Source: Oscillospiraceae bacterium
GTDB lineage: Bacteria > Bacillota > Clostridia > Oscillospirales > Oscillospiraceae
Direction: 5' to 3'
DNA: 64,000 nucleotides
NCBI GenBank assembly: GCA_902778665.1
Contig: CACYYN010000003.1
Coordinates: forward strand, 1-64,000
Below, piece by piece: positions 33,504 to 42,566 of the stretch; the first letter of the stretch is position 1; every line of letters starts with the position of its first letter. Under the pieces are notes generated by a model. That model saw only the letters and a list, made by a program, of their open reading frames with translations. It was not told the DNA's origin and did not search any database. The translations under genes and the position numbers were made by a program.

Positions 33504-33602
33504 TTATGATTTTTTTTGCAGGGAAACGCACAAACACGGCTGTAAGTGCACATCCATGCTGCTTCGGCCTGATCCTGTGCCGCTACTACTACCAGCGTCC
33601 AT
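33504..33602 (-). CDS. Possible 32-residue leader peptide upstream of mgtE
   Basis: ATG at 33602 preceded by AAAGGAGGAAACGTC opens a 32-codon frame rich in Ser and Gly at its start (MDAGSSSGTGSGRSS), ending at TAA 66 bases before mgtE. Within the transcript CAGGCCGA inside this frame (33564-33571) can pair perfectly with TCGGCCTG after its stop (33489-33496). A translated leader linked to an RNA switch would be reminiscent of other magnesium transporter leaders. No homologue is known to me, and the frame may be spurious. Confidence 0.35.
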   Translation of the reverse strand: MDAGSSSGTGSGRSSMDVHLQPCLCVSLQKKS

Positions 33603-33655
33603 GACGTTTCCTCCTTTTTTGTAATAAAATAACTTGAAATGACCCTCGTCACTTC

Positions 33656-33684
33656 AGCATACTTTTAAAATCCGGATTTGTCAA
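33656..33684 (-). promoter_or_regulatory. mgtE promoter
   Basis: Minus strand TTGACA (33679-33684), 17 bases, TATGCT (33656-33661). It implies a transcribed leader of about 210 bases. Confidence 0.65.
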
Positions 33685-33714
33685 GGGTAATCCTGCAAAT
33701 CCGGAAAACAATCG

Positions 33715-34254
33715 TCAGTGTATAAATTTTTTCACACGACCGGCAATTCCTACTGCAAGAGCCATTTTTGCAAGATCAGGCAGAATAAAGGGCAGCACGC
33801 ACCAGGAAAGTGCCGTGCCGATGCCGATGGCCCCGGACTGCCTGGCATAAACCCAGAGAAACCAGCCTGTTCCAAAAGCATAGCAGACCAGAAGCCCCGC
33901 CAGCATGGAAACAATACGCACAGGAAGTGCATTACCGAAGAAGTGTTCCGCCAGCCAGAACAGAAGCCCCATTATAATAAAGCCGATGATATAACCTCCG
34001 GTTGTTCCAAGCAGAATCCCGATCCCGCCGGTGAACCCGGCAAACACCGGCATCCCGACAGCACCAAGAAGAATATATATGACAATAGAAACTGTTCCAC
34101 GTTTTCCGCCAAGCAGGGAAAGCACACAGAAAACAGCAAACGTCTGCAGTGTAAACGGTACCGTAGACGGAATGCTGATCCAGGAACAGACTGCTGTCAA
34201 TGCGGCACCGACCGCCATATAGGTAAGATCTACGACTCTGAACTTTGAATTCAT
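33715..34254 (-). CDS. bioY: Biotin transporter S component BioY
   Basis: A 179-residue membrane protein with six helices and the BioY features TLQTFAVFCVLSLLGGKRGTVSIVIYILLGAVGMPVFAGFTGG. BioY binds biotin outside the membrane and works with the ECF energy module (not in this window). It overlaps birA by 4 bp (ATGA), so ligase/repressor and transporter are made from one transcript. Confidence 0.95.
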   Translation of the reverse strand: MNSKFRVVDLTYMAVGAALTAVCSWISIPSTVPFTLQTFAVFCVLSLLGGKRGTVSIVIYILLGAVGMPVFAGFTGGIGILLGTTGGYIIGFIIMGLLFWLAEHFFGNALPVRIVSMLAGLLVCYAFGTGWFLWVYARQSGAIGIGTALSWCVLPFILPDLAKMALAVGIAGRVKKFIH

Positions 34255-35237
34255 TTTATTATCCTTTCTGCAGGCCGCACGCTGACCTCTCCGGAGGACA
34301 GTGCTTCCCTGTTTCCGTTTTCATACTGCACCACCAGGCGGCATTCGTCATCCACGTCCAGCGCTACGGCAGGAACAGCCCCGTCACTTTTCAACACCAG
34401 GATGTCCTGCCCGAGAAGGAAACTTCTCTTTCTGTATTCCTCTGCAAAATCTGCACGGGTAAGATCAATACAGATCTCATGAAAAGAAACCAGGAAGGAT
34501 GCCACAAGAGCATTCCGAAGATTCTTCCGTCGGGTATCTGCAATGGGACCTGCGATCTGGCGGATATCATCCGGGAATCCTTCCTTCGGCTCATAGACAT
34601 TCAGACCAATCCCCATGACCGCCCAGTCCAGACCACCGGTCTCCATGTTCAGAGAACCTTCCGTCAGAATACCGCAGACTTTTTTCCCTTTTACAAAAAC
34701 ATCATTCACCCACTTGATTTCCGGTTTTGCATCTGTACAGGCTTCGATCGCACGACATGCCGCCACAGCTGCTGCCGTGGTAATCCGGGTAGCTTCCGCT
34801 GCCGGCAGAACGGGATGCAGAAGAACACTGAGATAAACCCCGGAATCGGATGGAGAATAGAAACTTCTACCGGTCCTGCCTCGTCCGGCCGTCTGAGAAG
34901 CACTGACTATCACATGCCATTCCGGAAGCGCATCCGCCCGTTCCTTCATCACCGTGTTGGTGGAAGTGATTGTGTCAAATACCTCCAGTGTGAAAAGAGA
35001 AGCTTTATCACCAAGCTCTCTGCGGATCCCTGCTTCGGTGAGCATATCATTGCGCTCACCCAGCCGGTAGCCCCGGTTCGTCATTGCCTCCAGCTCAAAA
35101 CCATCCGATTCCAGCTGCCGAATTATTTTCCAGACAGCAGCCCGGGTGATCCCCAGCTCCTTCGCGATAACACTGCCGGACAGATAATCACCATTCTGCG
35201 TTTCCAGAAGCTCCAGCAGTTTTTCTTTGGTAGTCAT
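34251..35237 (-). CDS. birA: Bifunctional biotin-protein ligase and repressor BirA
   Basis: A 328-residue BirA. An N-terminal winged helix (about 1-65) is followed by the ligase core with the biotinyl-AMP loop GRGRTGRSF (about 114-122) and KWVNDVFV(K)GKK near 175, and a C-terminal SH3-like region. It charges biotin carboxylases and represses biotin genes when biotin is abundant. A palindrome matching its operator covers the -35 of its own promoter, so autoregulation together with bioY is expected. No biotin synthesis genes are near. Confidence 0.95.
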   Translation of the reverse strand: MTTKEKLLELLETQNGDYLSGSVIAKELGITRAAVWKIIRQLESDGFELEAMTNRGYRLGERNDMLTEAGIRRELGDKASLFTLEVFDTITSTNTVMKERADALPEWHVIVSASQTAGRGRTGRSFYSPSDSGVYLSVLLHPVLPAAEATRITTAAAVAACRAIEACTDAKPEIKWVNDVFVKGKKVCGILTEGSLNMETGGLDWAVMGIGLNVYEPKEGFPDDIRQIAGPIADTRRKNLRNALVASFLVSFHEICIDLTRADFAEEYRKRSFLLGQDILVLKSDGAVPAVALDVDDECRLVVQYENGNREALSSGEVSVRPAERIIK

Positions 35238-35262
35238 CCGAATCCCTTCCTCTCCGCGGGAG

Positions 35263-35292
35263 ATTATAGCAGAGTATTCTCCCGATTGTCAA
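35263..35292 (-). promoter_or_regulatory. birA-bioY promoter
   Basis: Minus strand TTGACA (35287-35292), 18 bases, TATAAT (35263-35268). Confidence 0.75.
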
Positions 35293-35319
35293 CCTAAACT
35301 GCAATTTTAAGTTTACAAT
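35285..35319. promoter_or_regulatory. BirA operator
   Basis: ATTGTCAACCT, 13 bases, AAGTTTACAAT: the half-sites are inverted with nine of eleven matches and fit the known TTGTAAACC-type BirA box of Gram-positive bacteria. It covers the -35 of the birA-bioY promoter. Confidence 0.75.
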
Positions 35320-35412
35320 TCTCTCCCGGCGTCCCATGAAAACTGTCCGTCGGCTCAGGAGTCGACGGACAGAATACTTTCTATTTCTCGATGACTTGCA
35401 GAAAAAAGGCGG

Positions 35413-37275
35413 TTACGTCTCACGAATCAGCCACAGGAAATCCCCCGCCAACAGATTCATCCGCCCTGTACAGCAAGATTCCGGATGTAGCAGATTCCGA
35501 TACCATCCAGCTTCCGGGAGATCAACCACCGTATCAGAATCTGAGAAATTGAAATACGCCAGTAGTTTTTCTCCCCGGTGATATCGACCTATAGCAAGGA
35601 TCCCGTTATTCCCTGTCTCCGGGAGCCAGACATCGGCTGCGCTGTCAAAAACACGATGTTCCGTGCGGATTTTTTCCAGAGCATTCAAGGCAATGAAGAT
35701 CTGCCCCTCTACAGACGCAGCATCAGAGCGCTTTTCCGCGTTGCTCCAATTCAACCTACCGCGATGCAGCCAGCGGCTGTCTTCGCATTTGAGAGGATCT
35801 GCATGGTAGCTGTTATCATTCTTCTGTGCAATCTCATCTCCGCTGTACAGGACGGGAATTCCGCTGAGAGTAAACATATAGGCGTGCAGCATAATATCCA
35901 GCCGGACGGCTTTGGCAAGAGCAGGCGCACAGCATCTCTCCTGCGCCGATTCGATTCCGCAGAGGGACGCCGTTGTCCCGCAAAGACGTGCATCCCCCAG
36001 ACGGGGATCATCGTTGTACAACTCCCCGCAGGCGGGACTGCCCGGCCATTTTCCGGTGAAATAGTCGTTCAGATACTTCTTATGCGGAACCTCTTCCATC
36101 CCGAACTGACCGAGATATTCATAATCCAGTCCCCAGCCTATATCATCATGGCAGCGCAGATAGTTCAGAAATACATATTCCCGCGGCAGGTCAAAAACCT
36201 GAGAAAGCTGATGTTTCAGAAGACGAACATCCTTTGCAGCAACTGTGTGCCAGGTTGTTGCCATAGTGGTAACATTATAGAGCATATGGCATTCCGGCTT
36301 TTCCAATGTGCCGAAATACGGCACAACCTTGCTTGGCTCCATAACCACCTCTCCCAGCAGAAGCGTCCCGGGACAGACAATTTCACACACCATGCGCATC
36401 ATACGCACCAGTGTATGGACCTGCGGGAGGTTACGGCAGTTGGTACCAAGTTCCTTCCAGATATACGGCACTGCATCCAGGCGGAGAATATCCACGCCCC
36501 GATTGCAGAGAAACAGCATGTTTTCGACCATTTCGTTGAAGACTACAGGATTGCGGTAGTTCAGGTCCCACTGGTAGGGATAGAATGTGGTCATGACTAC
36601 TTTGCCTGCCTCTTCACACCAGGTGAAATTACCGGGGGCCGTGCTCGGAAACACCTGAGGAACCGTTTTCTCATATTCAGCAGGGAGGTCCCAGCTGTCA
36701 AAGAAAAAATACCTGTCCTGGTATTCCTTTTCTCCCTTTCGGGCACGCCTTGCCCAGGCATGGTCTTCACTCGTGTGGTTCATAACAAAGTCGAGACAGA
36801 GTGAGATGCCGCGATCATGGCAAGCTCTGCTCAGTTCGGCAAGATCCGACATGGTGCCGAGTTCCGGCTGGACTTTACGGAAATCGGAGACTGCATATCC
36901 CCCATCACTTCTGCCTGCCGGGCTTTCCAAAAGCGGCATAAGATGGAGATAATTCACATTGCACTCTTCCAGATAGGAGAGCTTTTCCTGCACCCCTCGC
37001 AGGGTGCCGGCAAAGGCATTGACATACATCAGCATACCGACAAGGCTGTGACCCTTATACCAGCCGGGATCAGAGGCGCGCCGCCGATCCAGCTCCTTCA
37101 GTGCCTCCGGCCGGGCTTCATATGCCCGACGAAGAAGACAAACCAAACGATCATAGGCATCCGTATTATCCCGGTACAGCTCGCAATAGAGCCATTTGAG
37201 CTCATCAGCATGATGAAGAAATCTTTCTTCAAATTCTTTGACAGATGTTTCGTTTCCGAAGTCGTTCATTTTCAT
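35413..37275 (-). CDS. Amylosucrase-type glycoside hydrolase family 13 protein
   Basis: A 620-residue GH13 enzyme of the amylosucrase subfamily. Catalytic residues are visible: nucleophile Asp267 in ILRLDAVPYIWKELG, acid/base Glu309 in LLGEVV and the third carboxylate in LRCHDDIGW (about 377-378). RSDGGYAVSDFRKVQPELGT near residue 122 and an N-terminal helical region of about 90 residues are typical of amylosucrases, which build alpha-1,4-glucan from sucrose and release fructose, or hydrolyse sucrose. No signal peptide is present. It is last in the sucrose/fructan operon, 77 bp after the fructokinase with a strong hairpin in the gap. Confidence 0.85.
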   Translation of the reverse strand: MKMNDFGNETSVKEFEERFLHHADELKWLYCELYRDNTDAYDRLVCLLRRAYEARPEALKELDRRRASDPGWYKGHSLVGMLMYVNAFAGTLRGVQEKLSYLEECNVNYLHLMPLLESPAGRSDGGYAVSDFRKVQPELGTMSDLAELSRACHDRGISLCLDFVMNHTSEDHAWARRARKGEKEYQDRYFFFDSWDLPAEYEKTVPQVFPSTAPGNFTWCEEAGKVVMTTFYPYQWDLNYRNPVVFNEMVENMLFLCNRGVDILRLDAVPYIWKELGTNCRNLPQVHTLVRMMRMVCEIVCPGTLLLGEVVMEPSKVVPYFGTLEKPECHMLYNVTTMATTWHTVAAKDVRLLKHQLSQVFDLPREYVFLNYLRCHDDIGWGLDYEYLGQFGMEEVPHKKYLNDYFTGKWPGSPACGELYNDDPRLGDARLCGTTASLCGIESAQERCCAPALAKAVRLDIMLHAYMFTLSGIPVLYSGDEIAQKNDNSYHADPLKCEDSRWLHRGRLNWSNAEKRSDAASVEGQIFIALNALEKIRTEHRVFDSAADVWLPETGNNGILAIGRYHRGEKLLAYFNFSDSDTVVDLPEAGWYRNLLHPESCCTGRMNLLAGDFLWLIRET

Positions 37276-37294
37276 ACTCTCTTATTCAGTCAGT

Positions 37295-37325
37295 GCGCTG
37301 CATAGCCATGTCCGCTATGCAGCGC
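37295..37325. repeat. Perfect 12-bp hairpin between the fructokinase and GH13 genes
   Basis: GCGCTGCATAGC and its complement with a 7-base loop. No T-run follows in the direction of transcription, so it is more likely an mRNA-stability or partial-termination element that lowers amylosucrase output. Confidence 0.55.
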
Positions 37326-37352
37326 TTTCTGTTTTTTATAACACTATTCTGA

Positions 37353-38318
37353 TTAATCTGTCAATACTTCCAGAACCCGTTCCCGATCCGGCATGGAGCA
37401 GATTGCTCCCTTCCGGGTTGTCACCAGATAGGCTGCAGCATTGGCAAAACGGAGAGCTTTTTCGATTCTCTTTCTGCCCAGATCTTCCAGACCGTTTTCC
37501 AGCACATCCGAAAGAATGCATGCACAGAAGGTATCACCGGCACCGGTGGTTTCAATGGTTCCGCCCAGACGGAAAGAAGGAACAAAAACCTTTTTCTCTC
37601 CGCTGTAGCTGTAGCTTCCCTCTGCGCCGGCCGTCACATTCAGAATTTGGATATTCGGGTACTGCTTTTTGAGCGTTGCCGCCCCAAAATCGAAGTTGGT
37701 CTCTCCGGTCATAAACTCCAGTTCATTGTCAGCAATCTTCAGAATGTCACAACGGCTCAGACCCCAGGCAATCTGCTCTCTTGCCTCATCCAAGCTATCC
37801 CACAGAGGCGGCCGAAGATTCGGATCAAAGGAGATCAGTGCACCGGCACTTTTTGCCAGGCCTACCGCCTTTTTGGTTGCAAAGCGGACATCCTCATGGG
37901 TCATGGACAGAGAACCGAAGTGGAAAATACGGCAGTTCTGAATCGCATCTACAGGCAGTTCTTTTGCCTCCAGCATCATGTCTGCCCCGGGATTTCGATA
38001 GAACGAAAAATCTCTGTCTCCGTTGGGAAATGTTTTTACAAATGCCAGTGTTGTATGAATTTTCCGATCCATCTGCAGATAATCCATGCAGATGCCTGCG
38101 TCCTCTGTTACCTGCTTCAGCTGACGGCCGAACATATCGTCGCCGACCTTCCCGATAAACGCACAGGTATAACCCAGCTTTTTCAGCATCGCCAGGACAT
38201 TGCACGGTGCCCCGCCGGGATTTGCTTCCATAAGCGGATTGCCCTGTTCGCTCTGTCCGTTTTCGGTAAAATCAATGAGCAGTTCTCCGAGAGCAATCAC
38301 ATCAAAACGTTTCGTCAT
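37353..38318 (-). CDS. Fructokinase (PfkB family)
   Basis: A 321-residue PfkB/ribokinase-family sugar kinase. The N-terminal signature NPGGAPCNVLAMLKKLG (about residue 37) and the C-terminal GAGDTFCACIL, with the catalytic Asp, are intact. It is a typical fructokinase that makes fructose 6-phosphate from the fructose released by the adjacent GH32 and GH13 enzymes. It overlaps the GH32 gene by 4 bp. Confidence 0.9.
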   Translation of the reverse strand: MTKRFDVIALGELLIDFTENGQSEQGNPLMEANPGGAPCNVLAMLKKLGYTCAFIGKVGDDMFGRQLKQVTEDAGICMDYLQMDRKIHTTLAFVKTFPNGDRDFSFYRNPGADMMLEAKELPVDAIQNCRIFHFGSLSMTHEDVRFATKKAVGLAKSAGALISFDPNLRPPLWDSLDEAREQIAWGLSRCDILKIADNELEFMTGETNFDFGAATLKKQYPNIQILNVTAGAEGSYSYSGEKKVFVPSFRLGGTIETTGAGDTFCACILSDVLENGLEDLGRKRIEKALRFANAAAYLVTTRKGAICSMPDRERVLEVLTD

Positions 38319-39805
38319 TTTTCTCTGATCTCCAGATCGTATTTTTCCACATCAACAAGAACCGCGCCTTCCGAGGCAAAACTGATGGCCGTTGCGGCCT
38401 GAGGAGAATACAGCACAAAGGACGCCGCCTGCTCTCCGTCATTGATAAACAGCTCCATGCTGTAGCGGTCCAGGATGACACGCATTTTCAGCTCACCGCT
38501 ACCGGCTGTTACCGGGAACTCCCGGATGTTGACAATATCATGCGGGAAGCCACTGTGGGTACGGTCCACCTTTATGGTTCCCGTTCCGGGCTTGTACCGG
38601 ATCATGGTATAATGTTCGCCGTCTCTCGCCACATATAGCCGGAACCATTGATAGAGACTGTTTTCGTTTCCCGGGCGTACCGTGACAGTCATATCCAGAC
38701 AGCGGCCATGGATTCCCCGCAGGCTGGTCTCTCCCGTAATCAAGACATTGCGGTAATCAATTTTCACGCCGCGATACTTTTCAATCTCCCTGACCGGGAC
38801 CTGGCAGAGTCGCCCATTCCGAACTGTCAGCTCTCGCGGAAGCGTCATCTGTCCGAAAAAGCTCAGGTCATTCTGGGCACAGGAGGAAGTTTCCCAGTTC
38901 TGCATCCAGGCGATCATAATCCGTCTTCCATCCGGTGTTTTCAGTGTCTGAGGCGCATAGAAATCCAGGCCGTAATCGATGGCCTGAACACGCTCGCGCA
39001 CCAAATGATGCTTCTCCCTGTCGAGATGCCCGATGAGACAGATGTTTGCATTTCCGGGATGGAACTCCAATCCGATGGCTGTCATTTCCTGAGGACTTGT
39101 CAACAGTACATCACATCCATCCAGATGGAAGAAATCAGGGCACTCCCACATTTTTCCGTACTGGTTATGACAGGCAGCGAGCACACTGACATACTGCCAA
39201 TGCAGGGCGTCAGCACTTTCAAAGAGAAGGATTGTTCCGCTGTCGTCTTCACTACGGTTACCGACTACTGCGTAATAATGCCCGTCCTCTTCCCAGATTT
39301 TCGGATCTCTGAAATCATGGGTGCTTCCGCCTTCCGGAAGCATGGATGCATCAATAACCGGGTTTAGCGCAATCTTCTCATAATCTATGCCGTTGCCGAT
39401 GGCTATACACTGAGTCTGAAAGGATTCCAGCTTACCGTTACGACGCCTGACGTTTCTTACCCCCGTGTACATCAGCAGATGGCGACCGTCAGGAAGCTCC
39501 ACTGCACCACCGGAGAAGCAGCCGTCTTTATCATAGTCCGTATCCGGAGCAAGAGCTGCCGGAAGCCTCTCCCAGCGAATAAAATCTTTTGTCTTCACAT
39601 GCCCCCAATGCATGGGGCCCCATTTTGTATTATAGGGATAGTACTGGAAGAACAGATGATACTCGCCTTTAAAGGGAGCAAAGCCGTTCGGATCGTTGAT
39701 CCAGCCGATCCCGCCGGTCACATGGAAAAACGGAAGTTCTTTCACCGTATAGGGCAGGTATTTTTTTTCAAATTTTCTGGCTCGGCGAAGTTTTTCACTC
39801 AGCAC
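38315..39805 (-). CDS. Glycoside hydrolase family 32 (beta-fructosidase / sucrose hydrolase)
   Basis: A 496-residue GH32 enzyme. The nucleophile Asp38 is in WINDPNG, the transition-state Asp is in FRDPKIW (about 168) and the acid/base Glu is in WECPDFF (about 218); a C-terminal beta-sandwich follows from about residue 340. There is no signal peptide, so it splits imported sucrose or short fructo-oligosaccharides in the cytosol. The start is GTG with AGGAGG upstream. No PTS gene is nearby, so the substrate is probably not phosphorylated. Confidence 0.92.
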   Translation of the reverse strand: MLSEKLRRARKFEKKYLPYTVKELPFFHVTGGIGWINDPNGFAPFKGEYHLFFQYYPYNTKWGPMHWGHVKTKDFIRWERLPAALAPDTDYDKDGCFSGGAVELPDGRHLLMYTGVRNVRRRNGKLESFQTQCIAIGNGIDYEKIALNPVIDASMLPEGGSTHDFRDPKIWEEDGHYYAVVGNRSEDDSGTILLFESADALHWQYVSVLAACHNQYGKMWECPDFFHLDGCDVLLTSPQEMTAIGLEFHPGNANICLIGHLDREKHHLVRERVQAIDYGLDFYAPQTLKTPDGRRIMIAWMQNWETSSCAQNDLSFFGQMTLPRELTVRNGRLCQVPVREIEKYRGVKIDYRNVLITGETSLRGIHGRCLDMTVTVRPGNENSLYQWFRLYVARDGEHYTMIRYKPGTGTIKVDRTHSGFPHDIVNIREFPVTAGSGELKMRVILDRYSMELFINDGEQAASFVLYSPQAATAISFASEGAVLVDVEKYDLEIREK

Positions 39806-39834
39806 AATAGTATTCCTCCTTTATCCGGACAAAG

Positions 39835-39862
39835 AGAAAGGCTTTCCGAGGAAAGCCTTTCT
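39835..39862. repeat. 13-bp hairpin after the solute-binding protein gene
   Basis: AGAAAGGCTTTCC and its complement with a 2-base centre, between the binding-protein gene and GH32. Such hairpins often protect the abundant binding-protein message within ABC importer operons. Confidence 0.55.
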
Positions 39863-39925
39863 TTCTGCCTGCTCAGGGATGAACAGACATTTTTATGTCT
39901 GCCTGAGAAAAACGGTAACAAACAA

Positions 39926-41593
39926 TCAGGCGTAGTAAGCATCCAGATATTTCTGGAAGATGGCGAGGTACTGCTCAAGGCCGTACGCATTCAGATCACT
40001 CTGCAGCTTCTCAAAATCAGCATCGGTGAAGCCGTTCATGATCCAGCTGGCTCTGGCGGTGTTGATGCACTTATAGATATCTGCGTTCAGGTTGGAAATG
40101 GTCTTGGTGTCGTCTGCGGACATGAACACGTTCGGGAAAACATACTGGGTATTCATATCAGGTGTATAAACGTCTTTGATCCAGTCGAGGCGGTACTGTG
40201 CATCGTCGGGGCAGGTGACATAAACATTGTAATAGCTGTCCAGAATGGCAAGAGGACCGCCGACGCACTCTGCTTCACGAACTTCAACAGGAGAAGCGTC
40301 TCCAAGCCAGGCATGCTTGAGCATCGGTTCGCCCTGGTCATTGGTGCTCATTTCGAAAATGTCGAAATCATCATCTTCACCATAGGTACCCCAGTTATTC
40401 TGAGGAGACTGGAGCGGAGCATACATCTGATCCAACCATGCGCAGATCAAAGCAGGATTCTTGGCATTTGCGGTGATGACGCAGCGGCCACGATCGAAGC
40501 CTGAGGTGAAAGAGCCGTTGCACGGCGTAATATTGCGCACGTCAGCAGTCAGAGCAGGCAGCGGAATCCAGCCCTTGCCGGCAATCAGATCATCCATGCT
40601 GATGGAAACGATGTTTGCCACATCCCAGGAGAAGCAGACGCCGTAACGGCCGCTCTTTCCCTTGGCAACATAAGTGGACCACTCCTGTGTGAAGGCATCA
40701 GGATCGATCAGCTTCTCATCATAGAGCTTGTGAAGCCACTCAACACCCTTGCGGAATCCTTCGGTGGTAGCGGTGCAGACAACCTGGCGGTCATCGCTGA
40801 CAACGATGTGACGGCCGGGATCGGGATCGCCGTAGCCTTCACCGAAACCGTTGCAGAGGATCGTGCAGTCTTCATTGCCGCCGTTGATAATGCATGCGAG
40901 AGGAATGATGTCGCCGTCAATATTGAACTCAGCCTTGAGAGCATCCGCGTTGTCGCGGAAAGCGATCAGAACCTGCTCAAACTCATCGACCGTGGTAGGA
41001 ACTTCGAGACCGAGGAACTCGAGCCATGCAAGGTTGATGAACGGCATGTTGCCTACGGCCTGGATAGCAGTCTTATTGCTGCCGAGCTGCTCAATCCAGG
41101 GCAGAGCCCAGATATGGCCGTTTTCATCCGTGCACATGGTGCGGTATTCGGGAGCCTGCTCAAAGACTTTGCTCAGATTGGGCATATACTGGTCAATATA
41201 CTCTTCTACATGAATAACCGCGCCCTGCTTGGCATACTTCAGCAGGTCAGTGTCGCTGAACTGTGCATTGAACACAAACTCAGGCAGTGTCTTGACATTG
41301 GACATCTCAAGGCTGATTTTGTCGCCCCACTGATCGCTCTGGATGGCTCTCCAGTTGACGTGGACATTGGTCGCCTCTTCGAGACGTTTGAAGATGGTGC
41401 GGTTGTTGGGTTCAGACTCACTGCCGGCCGGGAAATTGGTCAGACCGCCAATTTCAACTTTTTCTTCCAGCGGGAAGGTATAGGAATCGGGGATGGCTTC
41501 CTTTTTAGCCTCGGAGACAGGTGCGGCAACAAACAGGGCCGTAACCATGATCACGGCAAGGAAGAGAGAAAGAAATCTGCGATGGTTCTTCAT
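39926..41593 (-). CDS. Extracellular solute-binding protein of a sugar ABC importer
   Basis: A 555-residue secreted binding protein of the large LipO/YtcQ type that partners LplB/LplC permeases. A Sec signal peptide (about residues 1-29) ends in a VSEA site, but there is no lipobox cysteine. This is unusual for a Gram-positive binding protein, which normally needs a lipid anchor. The mature part has typical segments FVFNAQFSDTDLLKYAKQGAVIHVEEYID and NGSFTSGFDRGRCVITANAKNPALICAWLDQMY. In context it should capture sucrose or fructo-oligosaccharides. How it stays at the membrane is unclear. Confidence 0.88.
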   Translation of the reverse strand: MKNHRRFLSLFLAVIMVTALFVAAPVSEAKKEAIPDSYTFPLEEKVEIGGLTNFPAGSESEPNNRTIFKRLEEATNVHVNWRAIQSDQWGDKISLEMSNVKTLPEFVFNAQFSDTDLLKYAKQGAVIHVEEYIDQYMPNLSKVFEQAPEYRTMCTDENGHIWALPWIEQLGSNKTAIQAVGNMPFINLAWLEFLGLEVPTTVDEFEQVLIAFRDNADALKAEFNIDGDIIPLACIINGGNEDCTILCNGFGEGYGDPDPGRHIVVSDDRQVVCTATTEGFRKGVEWLHKLYDEKLIDPDAFTQEWSTYVAKGKSGRYGVCFSWDVANIVSISMDDLIAGKGWIPLPALTADVRNITPCNGSFTSGFDRGRCVITANAKNPALICAWLDQMYAPLQSPQNNWGTYGEDDDFDIFEMSTNDQGEPMLKHAWLGDASPVEVREAECVGGPLAILDSYYNVYVTCPDDAQYRLDWIKDVYTPDMNTQYVFPNVFMSADDTKTISNLNADIYKCINTARASWIMNGFTDADFEKLQSDLNAYGLEQYLAIFQKYLDAYYA

Positions 41594-41647
41594 GTTTATG
41601 CTCCTTTTTTGAATATTTTATTCAGCGGTATTCCGCCAAAATACTTG

Positions 41648-42553
41648 TTATCCTTTGACAGCACCGGCCATAATGCCGTTGTCAAAGTACTTCTGGAAGA
41701 AGGGATACATGATCATCAGAGGTAGGCTGGAGATAATAATGGTTGCGTATTTCAGCAATTCCGCAAGCTGTGCACGTTCGGCAGTGCTCTGCATATCGGA
41801 GACCATGCCGGGTTCCGGCTGGCTGCGAATCAGAATGGCACGAAGCACAAGCTGCAGCGGCTGTTTGGAAGGACTGTTAAGGTAGATCATTGCATCAAAA
41901 TAGCTGTTCCACATTCCGACGAACTGCCACATGGCAATGGTAGCGATGATCGGCGTGCAGACCGGCAGAAGAATTTTAAAGAAGTAGATCATTTCGGTCG
42001 CACCGTCGATTTCTGCAGCCTCCTGAAGATCTCGCGGAATTCCCATGTAGTACGTACGGGCAATGATCATGTTCCACACGCTGAAAGCACCGGGAAGCAG
42101 GATTGCCCAGATTGTATCGAGCATGCCAAGGTTACTGATCAGAAGGTATGTCGGGATCAGACCGCCGCCAAAGAACATGGTAATGACATAGATTGTGTTG
42201 AAGAAGCCCTTGCCCTTGAAATCTGCCCGGGACATGGGGTAAGCTGCGAGCAGCGTTACCACAACCGAGATGATTGTAAAGAGCACAGAGTACAGCAGCG
42301 CATTCCAGAAACCGATCCAGATCTGATTATTGGACAGAACACGCTTATAAGCTGTCAGTGTCCACTTGCTGAAATCAAAAGTCAGACCGCTGTTCTGCAG
42401 GGTGATGGGATCGATGAAAGAGGCCAGAATGATATACACCATCGGGAGAATAATGGCCAGAAGGAAGAGCCCAAGAATCGTATAGCCGATAACAAGAATC
42501 ACCTTGTCACCGCTGGGGAGCTTGGCAAATTCGCTTTTCTTTTTTGTCTTCAT
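41648..42553 (-). CDS. Sugar ABC permease, LplC type
   Basis: A 301-residue inner-membrane permease with six helices and the EAA loop EAAEIDGATEMIYFFKILLPVCTPIIA near residue 185, which contacts the ATPase. It ends in the common GIMAGAVKG. It pairs with the LplB-type permease just upstream. No ATPase gene is present in the locus, so it must use a shared MsmK/UgpC-like ATPase encoded elsewhere. Confidence 0.93.
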   Translation of the reverse strand: MKTKKKSEFAKLPSGDKVILVIGYTILGLFLLAIILPMVYIILASFIDPITLQNSGLTFDFSKWTLTAYKRVLSNNQIWIGFWNALLYSVLFTIISVVVTLLAAYPMSRADFKGKGFFNTIYVITMFFGGGLIPTYLLISNLGMLDTIWAILLPGAFSVWNMIIARTYYMGIPRDLQEAAEIDGATEMIYFFKILLPVCTPIIATIAMWQFVGMWNSYFDAMIYLNSPSKQPLQLVLRAILIRSQPEPGMVSDMQSTAERAQLAELLKYATIIISSLPLMIMYPFFQKYFDNGIMAGAVKG

Positions 42554-42566
42554 GACTTTTCCTCCC

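Noticed and set aside
33438..33650. M-box magnesium riboswitch before mgtE
   Set aside because: I could not place the conserved M-box core in the leader; a leader peptide and long-range pairing are reported instead.
37295..37325. Hairpin as a terminator ending the fructokinase transcript
   Set aside because: No T-run follows in the minus direction; an intra-operon stability or attenuation element is more likely.
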